64,000 nt of DNA, from assembly GCF_014145455.1 (NCBI RefSeq), contig NZ_JACIVB010000062.1, positions 186,001 to 250,000 of the forward strand. Reading direction: 5' to 3'. Origin of the DNA: Limosilactobacillus rudii. GTDB lineage: Bacteria; Bacillota; Bacilli; Lactobacillales; Lactobacillaceae. Shown here in pieces: positions 24,131 through 33,125 of the stretch. The stretch's first letter is position 1, and every line of letters starts with the position of its first letter. The translations under genes and the position numbers were made by a program. The notes below the pieces were generated by a model, which saw only the letters and a program-made list of their open reading frames with translations, did not search any database and was not told where the DNA came from.

Positions 24131-24957
24131 TGAAGTTTATCTCATGGAATATTGATTCAATTAATGCGGCATTAACAGGAACTTCAGTCCGTGCGGGCGA
24201 GACAAGGGAAGTCTTAAAGAAAATTGCTGCGAAGGACCCAGATGTAATTGCAATTCAAGAAACAAAGTTGTCTAAGAATGGACCAACAAAAAAGCACTTA
24301 GCAGTTCTTCAAGAGCTATTTCCTGATTATGAGGTTGCTTGGCGGAGTTCAGTTGAGCCAGCCCGTAAAGGATATGCAGGGACAATGTACTTATACCAAA
24401 AGCAATATGAGCCAATTGTTACCTATCCGCAGATTGGGGCACCAGAACCGATGGATGATGAAGGACGAATTATTACTCTCGAATTTCCAACCTTCTTTGT
24501 AACAGAGGTGTACACACCAAATTCAGGAAACGGGTTAAAGCGGCTTGATGAACGGCAAGTATGGGATGATTGTTATCGGAAATATTTACAAGGTCTTGAC
24601 CAACAAAAGCCAGTTATCGCTAGTGGAGACTTTAATGTTGCGCATGAAGAAATTGACCTTGCTCACCCAGCTAACAATCATCATTCGGCTGGCTTTACTA
24701 ATGAGGAACGCGAACACTTTACGAAGTTATTAGCTGCTGGTTTCACCGATAGTTTTCGTCACCTTCATCCAGATGAAAAGGGGGCTTATTCTTGGTGGGC
24801 ACAACGAGTAATCACAAGTAAGCAAAATAATTCGGGCTGGAGAATCGATTACTGGTTGGTAAGTAACCGCTTAGCCGATAAGATTAAGTCTTCAGAGATG
24901 ATTGATAGTGGTGAACGTCGTGACCATACGCCGATTGAATTAGATATTGATTTATAA
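24130..24957 (+). CDS. xth: Exodeoxyribonuclease III / AP endonuclease
   Basis: A 275-residue member of the ExoIII family acting at abasic sites in base excision repair. Visible motifs: MKFISWNIDSINA, VIAIQETKLS (metal-binding Glu), VTEVYTPNSGNG, IASGDFNVAHEEIDLAHP (catalytic Asp and Asn), YSWWAQR, WRIDYWLVS and the closing DHTPIELD with the catalytic Asp/His pair. Length fits the Gram-positive ExoA group. The ATG overlaps the preceding stop, and a bidirectional terminator follows. Confidence 0.94.
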   Translation: MKFISWNIDSINAALTGTSVRAGETREVLKKIAAKDPDVIAIQETKLSKNGPTKKHLAVLQELFPDYEVAWRSSVEPARKGYAGTMYLYQKQYEPIVTYPQIGAPEPMDDEGRIITLEFPTFFVTEVYTPNSGNGLKRLDERQVWDDCYRKYLQGLDQQKPVIASGDFNVAHEEIDLAHPANNHHSAGFTNEEREHFTKLLAAGFTDSFRHLHPDEKGAYSWWAQRVITSKQNNSGWRIDYWLVSNRLADKIKSSEMIDSGERRDHTPIELDIDL

Positions 24958-24962
24958 AAATA

Positions 24963-25000
24963 AAGAGATTATGAACCAACTTGGCGATTCATAATCTCTT
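24963..25000. terminator. Bidirectional terminator after xth
   Basis: AAGAGATTATGAA and TTCATAATCTCTT form a 13-bp stem, with T-rich ends on both strands. It serves xth and the convergent secreted-protein gene. Confidence 0.88.
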
Positions 25001-25003
25001 ATT

Positions 25004-25483
25004 TTATTTATTCCAAATGATGTGACGAGTGTCGTTATTAGCGCTATGACCAATAACGTGTCCGTTAAGGTAAATGGTTGTTTTGCATCCCTTTTGAATA
25101 TCCTTTTCAGATAACTTCTTTAAATCGTTGTCAGCAAGAGTGCCATAAACACCATTTTGTAAATTTTGAACTAATAATGATCGACGAGCTTTAGGCAATT
25201 GATAGATATCATCATTTACATCAATTTTAATTTTATTGTCACGAGTATAGGTAATATCTTTAATACATGAAAAGCCCTTAAAAGTCTTATCATTTTGTTC
25301 ATATTGCTGGCAATTGCCAAGGTAGTCTGCAATATAACGGTTAGCTAAATCATTCTTTTCCTTAGTCATTTCCGCAGCGTAAGCGATTGTCGATGGTTGA
25401 AAAAGATTAGTAGTTAGTCCGGCGCTTGTACCAACGGTGATTCCTGTAATAGCAAGTACTAGACCCTTTGAAATTTTACGCAT
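25004..25483 (-). CDS. Secreted protein of unknown function
   Basis: A 159-residue protein with a clear signal peptide: MRKISKGLVLAITGITVGTS, a hydrophobic core, and a likely cleavage site after AYAA near residue 37. The mature part is hydrophilic with three cysteines (NCQQY, FSCIKD, KGCKTT), unusual for a secreted lactobacillus protein and perhaps forming a disulfide. No family was recognised. It is monocistronic, with GAGGAG before the ATG and a TATATT-type -10 upstream on the minus strand. Confidence 0.72.
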   Translation of the reverse strand: MRKISKGLVLAITGITVGTSAGLTTNLFQPSTIAYAAEMTKEKNDLANRYIADYLGNCQQYEQNDKTFKGFSCIKDITYTRDNKIKIDVNDDIYQLPKARRSLLVQNLQNGVYGTLADNDLKKLSEKDIQKGCKTTIYLNGHVIGHSANNDTRHIIWNK

Positions 25484-25624
25484 GGTCTAAATCTCCTCAT
25501 ATATATAAATATAACATCTTCAATTATGCGCATTTTGCAGAAAATAAACAAGTATAAAGAATGAATTTTATTCTTTAAAAGACCTATTCAATCAAGGTAG
25601 TTTTTTTCTTCTTTGCAAAAGTAG

Positions 25625-25641
25625 TATAATATTTACTAAAT
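25625..25641 (+). promoter_or_regulatory. Promoter -10 and operator of the LacI-type regulator
   Basis: TATAAT (25625-25630) is directly followed by ATTTACTAAAT (25631-25641), a perfect inverted repeat around a central C. The same 11-mer stands before the downstream sugar symporter gene, so it is the likely operator of this regulator, which would also control itself. Confidence 0.7.
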
Positions 25642-25666
25642 CCATTACTAAAAGAGGTGAAATAAT

Positions 25667-26680
25667 TTGGCAACAATTAAAGAAATTGCGGCAAAATCTG
25701 GTTATTCACCGGCAACAGTGTCACGGTTATTAAATAATGACCAAAATTTATCAATTAGCCCTGCGACTCGTAATAAGATCATGACAGTGGCTAATGAACT
25801 AGGTTATTGGAATAATCGTCAAAAGCGTGATAAAAATCCTATTCGGCCTAATATTGCTCTATTATATCGTGTTAGTGGTAAAGAACAGCTCCAAGATGAG
25901 TATTTTACTTCTTTACGCGACAAAATTATTGAAGAAACAGATAAGGCTGGGTTACAAATTGAAGTTTTTAATAGTATTAATAGTTTAATTGCAGCAGCAA
26001 AATCGTTTCAAGGCTTTATCGGCGTAGGGGCAGATCGCGTGACGTACGACCAATTAGTTAAATTACATCAACATTTGCCTAATGGCGTTTTTGCTGATAT
26101 TAATCCTACTCCACGGCTATTTGATTCAGTTCAACCAAATCTTGAATTAACAATTCAGGATGCGATTCAGCGGTTAATTAAAGCTGAGTATCACCGAATT
26201 GGTTTTATTGGTGGGACAGGGTTAAAGCTTGATAATATTCAACAACCAGATGCACGGGAAATTGCTTTTCGTGAGTTTACTAGTCTTCAAGACGTTACAG
26301 AAGCACCGATGTTTGTTAAGGGACCATTTAATGTTAAAAATGGTTATCAGCTTGGTAAAAAGGTAATTGAGCAAGGTAAAGAGAGGCTCCCCGAAGCCTT
26401 TATTATTGCTTCAGATACTTTGAGTGTAGGCGTTCTTCAAGCATTTAATGAAGCTGGCATCCTCATCCCCCGTGATGCAGTAGTGATAAGTATTAACAAT
26501 AGTGAGATTGCGCGGTACGTTTCACCACCATTAACGTCCTACAATATTAACCAGCAGACGCTTAGCCGAATGGCAATTGAGCTTCTTCAAGATTTAATAA
26601 TTCATCCTGATCGGCCTCATGTCCACTTGAAGGTAAATACCAATATTATTTACCGCAAAAGTTTTCCAAATACTAATTAG
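25667..26680 (+). CDS. LacI/GalR-family transcriptional regulator
   Basis: A 337-residue regulator. Residues 1-55 form a LacI helix-turn-helix (ATIKEIAAKSGYSPATVSRLLNND), the rest a periplasmic-binding-protein-like sugar sensor (IGFIGGTG, FIIASDTLSVGVLQAFNEAG, VISINNSEIARYVSPPLTSY). The start is TTG 25667 with AGAGGTGA seven bases upstream. It precedes the sugar symporter gene, and both share the ATTTACTAAAT operator, pointing to local repression relieved by the transported sugar or its derivative. The effector is not evident. Confidence 0.9.
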   Translation: MATIKEIAAKSGYSPATVSRLLNNDQNLSISPATRNKIMTVANELGYWNNRQKRDKNPIRPNIALLYRVSGKEQLQDEYFTSLRDKIIEETDKAGLQIEVFNSINSLIAAAKSFQGFIGVGADRVTYDQLVKLHQHLPNGVFADINPTPRLFDSVQPNLELTIQDAIQRLIKAEYHRIGFIGGTGLKLDNIQQPDAREIAFREFTSLQDVTEAPMFVKGPFNVKNGYQLGKKVIEQGKERLPEAFIIASDTLSVGVLQAFNEAGILIPRDAVVISINNSEIARYVSPPLTSYNINQQTLSRMAIELLQDLIIHPDRPHVHLKVNTNIIYRKSFPNTN

Positions 26681-26727
26681 CTAACAATCACTTGCTAAAT
26701 CTAGGTTTAAGTGATGTTAGCTTTTTT
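26680..26727 (+). terminator. Terminator after the LacI-type gene
   Basis: GCTAACAATCACTT (26680-26693) pairs with AAGTGATGTTAGC (26709-26721), followed by TTTTTT. It makes the regulator and the symporter separate transcripts. Confidence 0.85.
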
Positions 26728-26765
26728 ATTTTCTTTTTAGTAATGCATTTACTTTTTAAATAAAT

Positions 26766-26814
26766 ATTTACTAAATAAAAATAAAAGATTATAATATCTT
26801 TGTAAGCGATTACA
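26766..26814 (+). promoter_or_regulatory. Symporter promoter: LacI operator, -10 and cre site
   Basis: The operator ATTTACTAAAT (26766-26776) covers the -35 position; TATAAT is at 26790-26795; TGTAAGCGATTACA (26801-26814) is a near-perfect catabolite responsive element overlapping the start of transcription. The gene should be repressed both by the local regulator and by CcpA when preferred sugars are present. Confidence 0.8.
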
Positions 26815-26842
26815 GAAATGCAAATATTTGGAGGATTTAAAT

Positions 26843-28759
26843 ATGGCAGGAAGTCATAAGCTCACTGAGAATCAAATAGTATCTCGAGCAGCATTTTGTT
26901 TTGGTAACGTTGGCCATTCGGCATTCTATGGGGTGATGAGTACCTATTTTATTATCTTTGTAACTAGTGGAATGTTTAGTGGCTTGCCAAAAGCAATTTC
27001 GACAAAGTTAATTGGCTTGATTACGGGGTTAATTGTTGGGGTGCGGATTCTTGAATTATTGGTTGACCCGTTATTAGGAAATATCGTTGATAATACGAAG
27101 TCACGGTGGGGAAAATTCAAGCCCTGGATAATGATCGGCAATATTGTTAGTGTGATTTTACTCTTGGTTTTATTTACTGGCATCTTTGGGTTAGCAAAAT
27201 ACAATTGGGTTTTATTTGCGATTTTGTTTGTTATTATTTTTATTGCCTTTGATGTTTTCTATTCTTTGTCTGATGTATCTTATTGGGGAATGGTGCCAGC
27301 GATTAGTGAGGATTCTGCTGAACGTGGGATTTATACTTCACTTGGTGCCTTTGCAGGAACAATTGGGTGGAACGGGATAACAATTATCGTTGTCCCCATC
27401 GTTACTTACTTCACTTTTCTTTCAACGGGCAAATATGAGGAGGGTCCCATTGGGTGGCTTGCTTTTGCGGCGGTTGTATCAATTGTCGCCTTGCTTAGTG
27501 CGTTTGCTGTATGTGCAGGGACTGAAGAGAAGCATAATATAATTCGTAACTCCGCTCAGGATAAAACAACGATTAAAGAAGTTTTTTCTGCTATTTTTCA
27601 TAATGATCAAATTTTATGGCCAAGTTTGGCATACCTGTTATATTCTTGTGCCAATGTCATCACCAATGGGGTTCTTTTTTACCTCTATAAGTTTGTTATC
27701 GGTAAGCCTAGTGAGTTTTGGATTGTTGGGGTTATTGCTACAATTGTTGCTTTTTGTACTAATCCGCTGTTTCCTATCTTAAATAAGTTTATTCCACGGA
27801 AATGGTTATTTATCGGCGGGCAGGTTTCCATGGCTGTGGCCTACATCATTTTTATCTTTTTCCGGTCGAATATACTTGTAATGGACCTTGGCCTAATCCT
27901 TTTTAACGTTAACTTTGCCCAATTAGTTACTGTCCTTACCTTAACTGACGCAATTGAATACGGACAATTAAAGTCTGGACAACGGAATGAAGCGGTTGTG
28001 CTTGCTGTGCGGCCAATGATTGATAAATTAACTGGGGCAATTTCAAATGGGTTAGTCGGTTATATTGCGATTGCCGCTGGGATGAATGGTAGCGCTACTG
28101 CGGCTGATATGACTAATCATGATATCCGCACGTTTGATGGTATGGCTTTCTATATTCCGCTCGTATTAGCAGTCTTATCTATCTTTGTTTTTCTTCTTAA
28201 GGTTAAACTAAGTGAACGAAAGCATGCCGAAGTAGTTGAAGAATTGAAGGATAAACTTGCTAATGGTGACCAAGCTGACGCAGAGGTTTCATCAGAAACT
28301 AAAGAGGAAATAATTTACGCACCAGTTGATGGCCAATTAATGGCAATGACAGACGTTGTTGATAGTGATGGTAAACCATTTCCTGGGAAGGGATTTGCCA
28401 TTAAGCCGTCATCAAATAAGTTGTACGCACCATTTGACGGGCAAATCAATTTTACCTTTGGAACACGTCATGCGTTTGGAATCACCTCGGCTAATGGCTT
28501 AGAGCTAATTGTTCATATTGGAGTTGGCACCGTTAAGATGCGCGGTGAAGGCCTTAATGCCCATTATATTGATGGTCAACAGGTAAAGAAAGGACAGCTC
28601 CTCTTTGATTTTGATCGCGACCTTATTAAGCAAGAGGGACACCAAGACTGGGTAATTACTTTCTTCGCTCAACCGCATGATATTGATCAGGTTTCAGCCT
28701 TTACTCCGGGACAAGGAGTTAAGCACGGCGATGAAGTAATAACGGTTGAATTTAAATAG
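26843..28759 (+). CDS. GPH-family sugar:cation symporter with fused PTS IIA domain (LacS type)
   Basis: A 638-residue transporter. Residues 1-460 form the twelve-helix glycoside-pentoside-hexuronide symporter domain (GHSAFYGVMSTYFIIFVTSG, LVDPLLGNIVDNTKSRWGKF). A linker at 460-490 leads to a C-terminal IIA-Glc-like domain (IIYAPVDGQLMAM, FAIKPSSNKLYAPFDG, ELIVHIGVGTVKMRGEG) with the phosphorylatable His in the VHIG motif. In LacS, phosphorylation of that domain modulates transport. ATG 26843 is preferred to the in-frame TTG 26828, since GGAGG is at 26830-26834. No glycosidase lies nearby, so the substrate is open: a galactoside or raffinose-type sugar is likely. Confidence 0.92.
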   Translation: MAGSHKLTENQIVSRAAFCFGNVGHSAFYGVMSTYFIIFVTSGMFSGLPKAISTKLIGLITGLIVGVRILELLVDPLLGNIVDNTKSRWGKFKPWIMIGNIVSVILLLVLFTGIFGLAKYNWVLFAILFVIIFIAFDVFYSLSDVSYWGMVPAISEDSAERGIYTSLGAFAGTIGWNGITIIVVPIVTYFTFLSTGKYEEGPIGWLAFAAVVSIVALLSAFAVCAGTEEKHNIIRNSAQDKTTIKEVFSAIFHNDQILWPSLAYLLYSCANVITNGVLFYLYKFVIGKPSEFWIVGVIATIVAFCTNPLFPILNKFIPRKWLFIGGQVSMAVAYIIFIFFRSNILVMDLGLILFNVNFAQLVTVLTLTDAIEYGQLKSGQRNEAVVLAVRPMIDKLTGAISNGLVGYIAIAAGMNGSATAADMTNHDIRTFDGMAFYIPLVLAVLSIFVFLLKVKLSERKHAEVVEELKDKLANGDQADAEVSSETKEEIIYAPVDGQLMAMTDVVDSDGKPFPGKGFAIKPSSNKLYAPFDGQINFTFGTRHAFGITSANGLELIVHIGVGTVKMRGEGLNAHYIDGQQVKKGQLLFDFDRDLIKQEGHQDWVITFFAQPHDIDQVSAFTPGQGVKHGDEVITVEFK

Positions 28760-28775
28760 ATAAGGTTAAAATAAA

Positions 28776-28806
28776 AAGGCTCCTGAGAAATTTCTCAGCA
28801 GTCTTT
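28776..28806. terminator. Bidirectional terminator
   Basis: The stem CTGAGAAATTTCTCAG with flanking GGCT/AGTC pairs and T/A runs lies between the convergent symporter and polyprenyl synthase genes. Confidence 0.82.
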
Positions 28807-29786
28807 TAATTTACCCTTGTTAATAATTTTTGTGCTAATTTAGCTAATAATCTTTTTGATTTTGAATTTGGCAATGCTTGGATTTCTTCATGGGCTTTTT
28901 TCGTAAACTTTTCAGCAATTTGCTGTGCTTCTTGAACGCCTCCATATTGAATTACTAGGCGCTGGACTTTTTCCATGTCAGCGATTGTCATTTGCCGGCG
29001 TTTGTCGAGTAACGGTTGAAGCTCATCACGATGATTTTGAAGGGTTAGCAGTAATGGGAGGGAGTAAACACCAGTTGCAAGGTCTTCGAGAACGGGTTTA
29101 TTGAGGTGTTTGTCACCAGAATAATCTAAAATATCATCAAGAATTTGGAAACTAATTCCAATATTTTGCCCAATGCGTTTAGCTAGGGCAGTTGTCCGTC
29201 GTGATGTTTGCCCAAAGTAAGCTCCTTCTTCGGCAGCGAGGCTAAAGAGTGCCGCTGTTTTACCGTTAACGTTACGGTAATAGTCGAGTAGTGACTGGTT
29301 AAGATCAAAGCGATTAGCCATTTGTCCTAATTCACCTGTTAAAATTTTTCGCATTGTTTGAGCGTTACGAGCAAGATAAGGGGTTGTCCTCATCGTTTCA
29401 ACTAGTAAGCTGAAAAAAATAGTGAAGAGAAAATCACCACTATAGACAGCGGTATCTTTTCCAAAAGCTGACTGGATACTAACCGCTCCTCGTCTCTTAG
29501 GCGAATCATCAATGATATCGTCATGGATGAGGGTGGCCATGTGGAGGATTTCAAGGGATGCAGCGATCTTAATAAGCTGGTTGCGCTCCTCAGATTGCTT
29601 ATTATTAATATCAGCAAATAATAAAAAGAAAGCTGGACGTAAATATTTTCCACCATTAGAGGCCATCTGTTGGAGAGCATTGTTGAGAGAAGAATTGTTA
29701 ATAGTTATCCGGCTATTGATAATTTGGTTTACTTCATTAAGTGCACGATCAATTGCTGGATAAGCATGGAAAAAATGTTGTTTCAT
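28806..29786 (-). CDS. Polyprenyl diphosphate synthase (menaquinone side chain)
   Basis: A 326-residue trans-isoprenyl diphosphate synthase. The first aspartate-rich motif is LIHDDIIDDSPKRRG, the second ISFQILDDILDY, with GGKYLRP near residue 48 for substrate binding. It extends isoprenyl diphosphate chains, here most likely for demethylmenaquinone, since menA is divergent 80 bases away and menG lies downstream of menA. A heptaprenyl-type subunit II (HepT) or octaprenyl synthase are both possible; chain length cannot be read from the sequence. No small HepS-like subunit is visible in the window. Confidence 0.88.
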   Translation of the reverse strand: MKQHFFHAYPAIDRALNEVNQIINSRITINNSSLNNALQQMASNGGKYLRPAFFLLFADINNKQSEERNQLIKIAASLEILHMATLIHDDIIDDSPKRRGAVSIQSAFGKDTAVYSGDFLFTIFFSLLVETMRTTPYLARNAQTMRKILTGELGQMANRFDLNQSLLDYYRNVNGKTAALFSLAAEEGAYFGQTSRRTTALAKRIGQNIGISFQILDDILDYSGDKHLNKPVLEDLATGVYSLPLLLTLQNHRDELQPLLDKRRQMTIADMEKVQRLVIQYGGVQEAQQIAEKFTKKAHEEIQALPNSKSKRLLAKLAQKLLTRVN

Positions 29787-29866
29787 TAATCGATAATTCC
29801 TTTGTTATGGTGTACCATTTATATTGTACCGAATATCTAACAAATTATGAAAGGAAAATTTACTAA

Positions 29867-30778
29867 ATGTCATTAAATGTTTTTTTAGAATTGGTAGAAA
29901 TTAAGGCCAAAACTGCTAGTATTTTACCGATGCTACTAGGGGTCTGTCTTAGTGTATACTATTTTCATTCCTTAAGTATAGTAAATTCCATTCTTTTTTT
30001 TATTGCCATGCTGCTGTTTAATATGGCTGTTGACATGATGGATAACTATAATGATTATAATCATGCGGTGGATACAGTTGATTATAAGCAAAATACCAAT
30101 ATTATTGGTCGGGAAAACATATCGCCACGGTTAGTATTAGGGTTACTGCTGGCTTTTAGTACTGTTGCTGGCTTAATTGGAATTTACTTGGTAACAATTG
30201 TTGGCTTGCCGCTCTTATGGATGGGAATTTTTTGCTTTGCTGTTGGGATCTTTTATTCGTCGGGGCCGTTTCCCTTATCCGGGTTACCGGTTGGTGAATT
30301 TGCTTCTGGATTTACGATGGGTTTTATGATCGTTTTAATTTCAGTCTATATTAATGCGTTTCAACAGTTTGCATGGACATGGACCAATATTGGTGTTGTC
30401 TTTCTAGTTGCCTTGCCGGATGAGTTATGGATTTCTAATTTACTATTAGCTAATAATATCTGTGATGCGGGGGAGGATGAAGATAATCATCGTCATACGA
30501 TAATTCACTTTATTGGGCAGCGTAATGGGTTGTATTCATTTGCCATTAAGAACGTTCTAGCATTTCTAGCAATTATTTTTTCCGCAATCCTTCACCTTGC
30601 ACCGTGGACGGTATTATTAACATTATTCATTATTCCATTTGTTATTAAGCAAACCCGGTTATTATTTGCAAAGCAAGTCAAAAAAGAAACTTTTCCTTGT
30701 GCGATTAAAATCTTGTTTATTGGTTCGTTGGTGCAGGTAGTAACTTATGCAATTGGGTTACTTTTTAGGATATCTTAA
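29867..30778 (+). CDS. menA: 1,4-dihydroxy-2-naphthoate polyprenyltransferase
   Basis: A 303-residue UbiA-family membrane protein with about eight to nine hydrophobic segments. The first Asp-rich motif is in NMAVDMMDNYNDYNHAVDTVD and the second in NNICDAGEDEDNHRHT, both on cytoplasmic loops as in MenA. The enzyme attaches the polyprenyl chain to DHNA, forming demethylmenaquinone. The neighbours, a polyprenyl synthase and menG, complete a terminal menaquinone set. AAAGGAAA precedes ATG 29867. No genes for making DHNA lie nearby. Confidence 0.9.
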   Translation: MSLNVFLELVEIKAKTASILPMLLGVCLSVYYFHSLSIVNSILFFIAMLLFNMAVDMMDNYNDYNHAVDTVDYKQNTNIIGRENISPRLVLGLLLAFSTVAGLIGIYLVTIVGLPLLWMGIFCFAVGIFYSSGPFPLSGLPVGEFASGFTMGFMIVLISVYINAFQQFAWTWTNIGVVFLVALPDELWISNLLLANNICDAGEDEDNHRHTIIHFIGQRNGLYSFAIKNVLAFLAIIFSAILHLAPWTVLLTLFIIPFVIKQTRLLFAKQVKKETFPCAIKILFIGSLVQVVTYAIGLLFRIS

Positions 30779-30792
30779 TATTATTCGTAAAA

Positions 30793-30873
30793 AAGAGCAT
30801 GGTAGAAGATAGCTTCTTTTTCACGCTCTTGCAAATACAGTGAGCTCCAGTGTTGCCGATACACTGGAGCTCA
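30793..30873. terminator. Two terminator hairpins between menA and menG
   Basis: AAGAGC/GCTCTT with an inner AGAAG/CTTCT at 30793-30830, then a 13-bp perfect stem TGAGCTCCAGTGT / ACACTGGAGCTCA at 30841-30873. They separate the convergent genes. Confidence 0.8.
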
Positions 30874-30906
30874 TTTCAGTTTTGATAATATAAACTGCTC
30901 TTCATT

Positions 30907-31608
30907 TTATTTATCACCAAAGTGCAGAGCAGCTGCGCCAAAGTTTAATGGCTGGTAATGGACTTTCCTAAAGCCGACCGCCCTCATCATTCTGGCTAAT
31001 TGATGGGCAGAAACAAACTGCTGACTGGTTTTCTTTAAGTATTGGTAGTCTTTAAAATGGCCGCCAGCTAGTGATGCCATGACAGGGAAAGCCGTAAAGT
31101 ATGCCTTCCAGCCTAATTTAATTATCGGATTAGTTGGTTGTGACATTTCAAGGCTAACGAATTGCCCGCCTGGTTTTAATACCCGGTAAATCTCACTAAG
31201 GGCTTGGTCGGCATCGGGAACATTCCGTAACCCGAAGCCAATTGTAACAATATCAAAGCTATTGTCATCAAATGGTAACTTCATGGCGTCCCCTTGAATT
31301 AAGAAGAGGTTACCAATTGACTTTGTCTTTTCAAATGCTAATTCCAGCATCTTTTGATTGAAATCTAATCCAGTAACTCGGCCACGGGGAATTCGTTTAG
31401 CTAACTCAATTGTCAGGTCGCCAGTGCCGCAACAAACGTCAAGAGCGTTGGCATGTGGATTAATCGTTAATTGATTAAAAAGAGTTTTTCGCCATAATTT
31501 CTGGGTTCCAAGACTGATGACGTTATTTAAAAGATCGTAATTGGGAGCTACTCGTGAAAACAAGGCATTAACCTGGTGTTCATTTAATAATTTATTTGTT
31601 TGAACCAT
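30907..31608 (-). CDS. menG: Demethylmenaquinone methyltransferase
   Basis: A 233-residue SAM-dependent methyltransferase of the UbiE/MenG family. Motif I is ALDVCCGTGDLTIELA and the family signature NVPDADQALSEIYRVLKPGG is followed by FVSLEMSQP. It methylates demethylmenaquinone to menaquinone, the electron carrier for respiration or extracellular electron transfer. The gene is on the minus strand directly after the MFS exporter gene (21-base gap), so both are probably one transcript. Confidence 0.93.
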   Translation of the reverse strand: MVQTNKLLNEHQVNALFSRVAPNYDLLNNVISLGTQKLWRKTLFNQLTINPHANALDVCCGTGDLTIELAKRIPRGRVTGLDFNQKMLELAFEKTKSIGNLFLIQGDAMKLPFDDNSFDIVTIGFGLRNVPDADQALSEIYRVLKPGGQFVSLEMSQPTNPIIKLGWKAYFTAFPVMASLAGGHFKDYQYLKKTSQQFVSAHQLARMMRAVGFRKVHYQPLNFGAAALHFGDK

Positions 31609-31629
31609 AATTTTTTCTCTTTCTTTTAA

Positions 31630-32853
31630 TTATTCTGCAAGTGTTTTCTTTGGTTTAACAAGCATTACTAAGATAAAGTTAATAAGAAGTGTTAAGCCGG
31701 TGATGATAAAGACCATTTGGTAACTGGAAATTCCTGAAATAAATGAGCCTAAAATTGATCCAAGAACTGCTCCAGCTGCTTGGAAGGACTGGTTGTAACT
31801 GAATATCCGTCCAAATGCTTCGGTTGGTACATCTAACGTTAAGACTGTCTGGGTGGCTGGCATTAAGGCAGCGTTTGCTAACCCGAGAAGGAAACGCCAA
31901 AATGCCAGTGCCCATGGCGAGTGAGTGAAGGTCATGGGGATAAAAAGAATAAAGGCAGTCATTATACCAATTCGTAAAACTTTTTCCGGGCCAATGCGAT
32001 CCATTGTATGACCAACTTTAGAAGCGGCAATCATCGTTCCTAGTCCAGGGGTAGCAGCAACAATCCCGGCAACCAGTGCTATATTTCCGTGACCATCCAT
32101 GAGCTGCCGGACATATAAACTAATGATGGGGTCGATAGACATTGTCGAAGAAGTAACAATCATCGTAGTTAAAAACATTACAATGATTAACGGTGGGTTT
32201 TCTAGGTTATGCATAATTTCTCTCATTGGCTTCATCGCTTCTTTTTTAATGGGCATGAAATGTTCAACCGTTAAAAACCATGTGCTGAGAAATACACAGA
32301 ACATGAGGAATCCGGTAATAAAGAATGGAATTCGGTAGCCAAAAGCACCGGATAATACACCGCCGAGTAATGGACCAACGAGGTTACCTGCTACCCCGGC
32401 AGTTGTCATTGCTGACATCACCCAACCGGAGCGACTATGGGGAGTTTCTCCGGCCATCATCGCTGTAGCATTATTGATATATCCAGAAAAGACTCCTTGC
32501 AAAAAGCGCATTCCAATAATCATCCAAACGTTTTGGGCAAATCCAATTGAAAAAATAGTCAAAGCCATTACGCCAGAAGCACGCATACACATTAATTTTC
32601 GTCCCTTACGGTCAGCTAGGCTGCCCCAAAACGGGGATACAATTGCCTGGCTAATGAAAGTAACTCCAAAGGCAAGTCCAGAGTAGATATTTAGTTGAAA
32701 GCGGGTAAAATTACCAAGTTCGGCAATAAAGAGGGAAATAAATGGCATTGTCATTGAATACCCCATTCCCGTAATAAATGCTCCTAACCAAAGGGTGTAA
32801 AAAGTTCGATGCCACCCACGAGGAAAATTACCGTTTTCGACTTCTGAATCCAT
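31630..32853 (-). CDS. MFS drug efflux transporter (DHA1 type)
   Basis: A 407-residue twelve-helix transporter. Motif A is GSLADRKGRKLM between helices 2 and 3, and motif C-like AGVAGNLVGPLLGGVLSGAFG in helix 5 is characteristic of drug:proton antiporters. The ATG at 32853 (MDSEVENGNF) is chosen because an ATG at 32865 would touch the GGAG itself. It is followed by menG on the same strand. The substrate is unknown. Confidence 0.88.
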   Translation of the reverse strand: MDSEVENGNFPRGWHRTFYTLWLGAFITGMGYSMTMPFISLFIAELGNFTRFQLNIYSGLAFGVTFISQAIVSPFWGSLADRKGRKLMCMRASGVMALTIFSIGFAQNVWMIIGMRFLQGVFSGYINNATAMMAGETPHSRSGWVMSAMTTAGVAGNLVGPLLGGVLSGAFGYRIPFFITGFLMFCVFLSTWFLTVEHFMPIKKEAMKPMREIMHNLENPPLIIVMFLTTMIVTSSTMSIDPIISLYVRQLMDGHGNIALVAGIVAATPGLGTMIAASKVGHTMDRIGPEKVLRIGIMTAFILFIPMTFTHSPWALAFWRFLLGLANAALMPATQTVLTLDVPTEAFGRIFSYNQSFQAAGAVLGSILGSFISGISSYQMVFIITGLTLLINFILVMLVKPKKTLAE

Positions 32854-33125
32854 ATAAATTATCATCTCCTGAGTTAGTTTGGATAAATAAAACCTTATTA
32901 TAACAAAAAAATTAATTGTTTACTTTTGGTCGAACAATAATGGGAAAATTAGTTCTTACTTTAAATAAAATGAGACGCTACTGTCACTGCATAGAAGTAT
33001 TAATTCAAGTTTCAGCCGGTAATTAAAAAACTACTAGAGGCTGTACCAAGAAATAAAGTCATAAAATAGTTTAGCACTTCTTAGCAAAACTCTGCTATAT
33101 TATTAAGGGAATAGGAAGGGGGATC

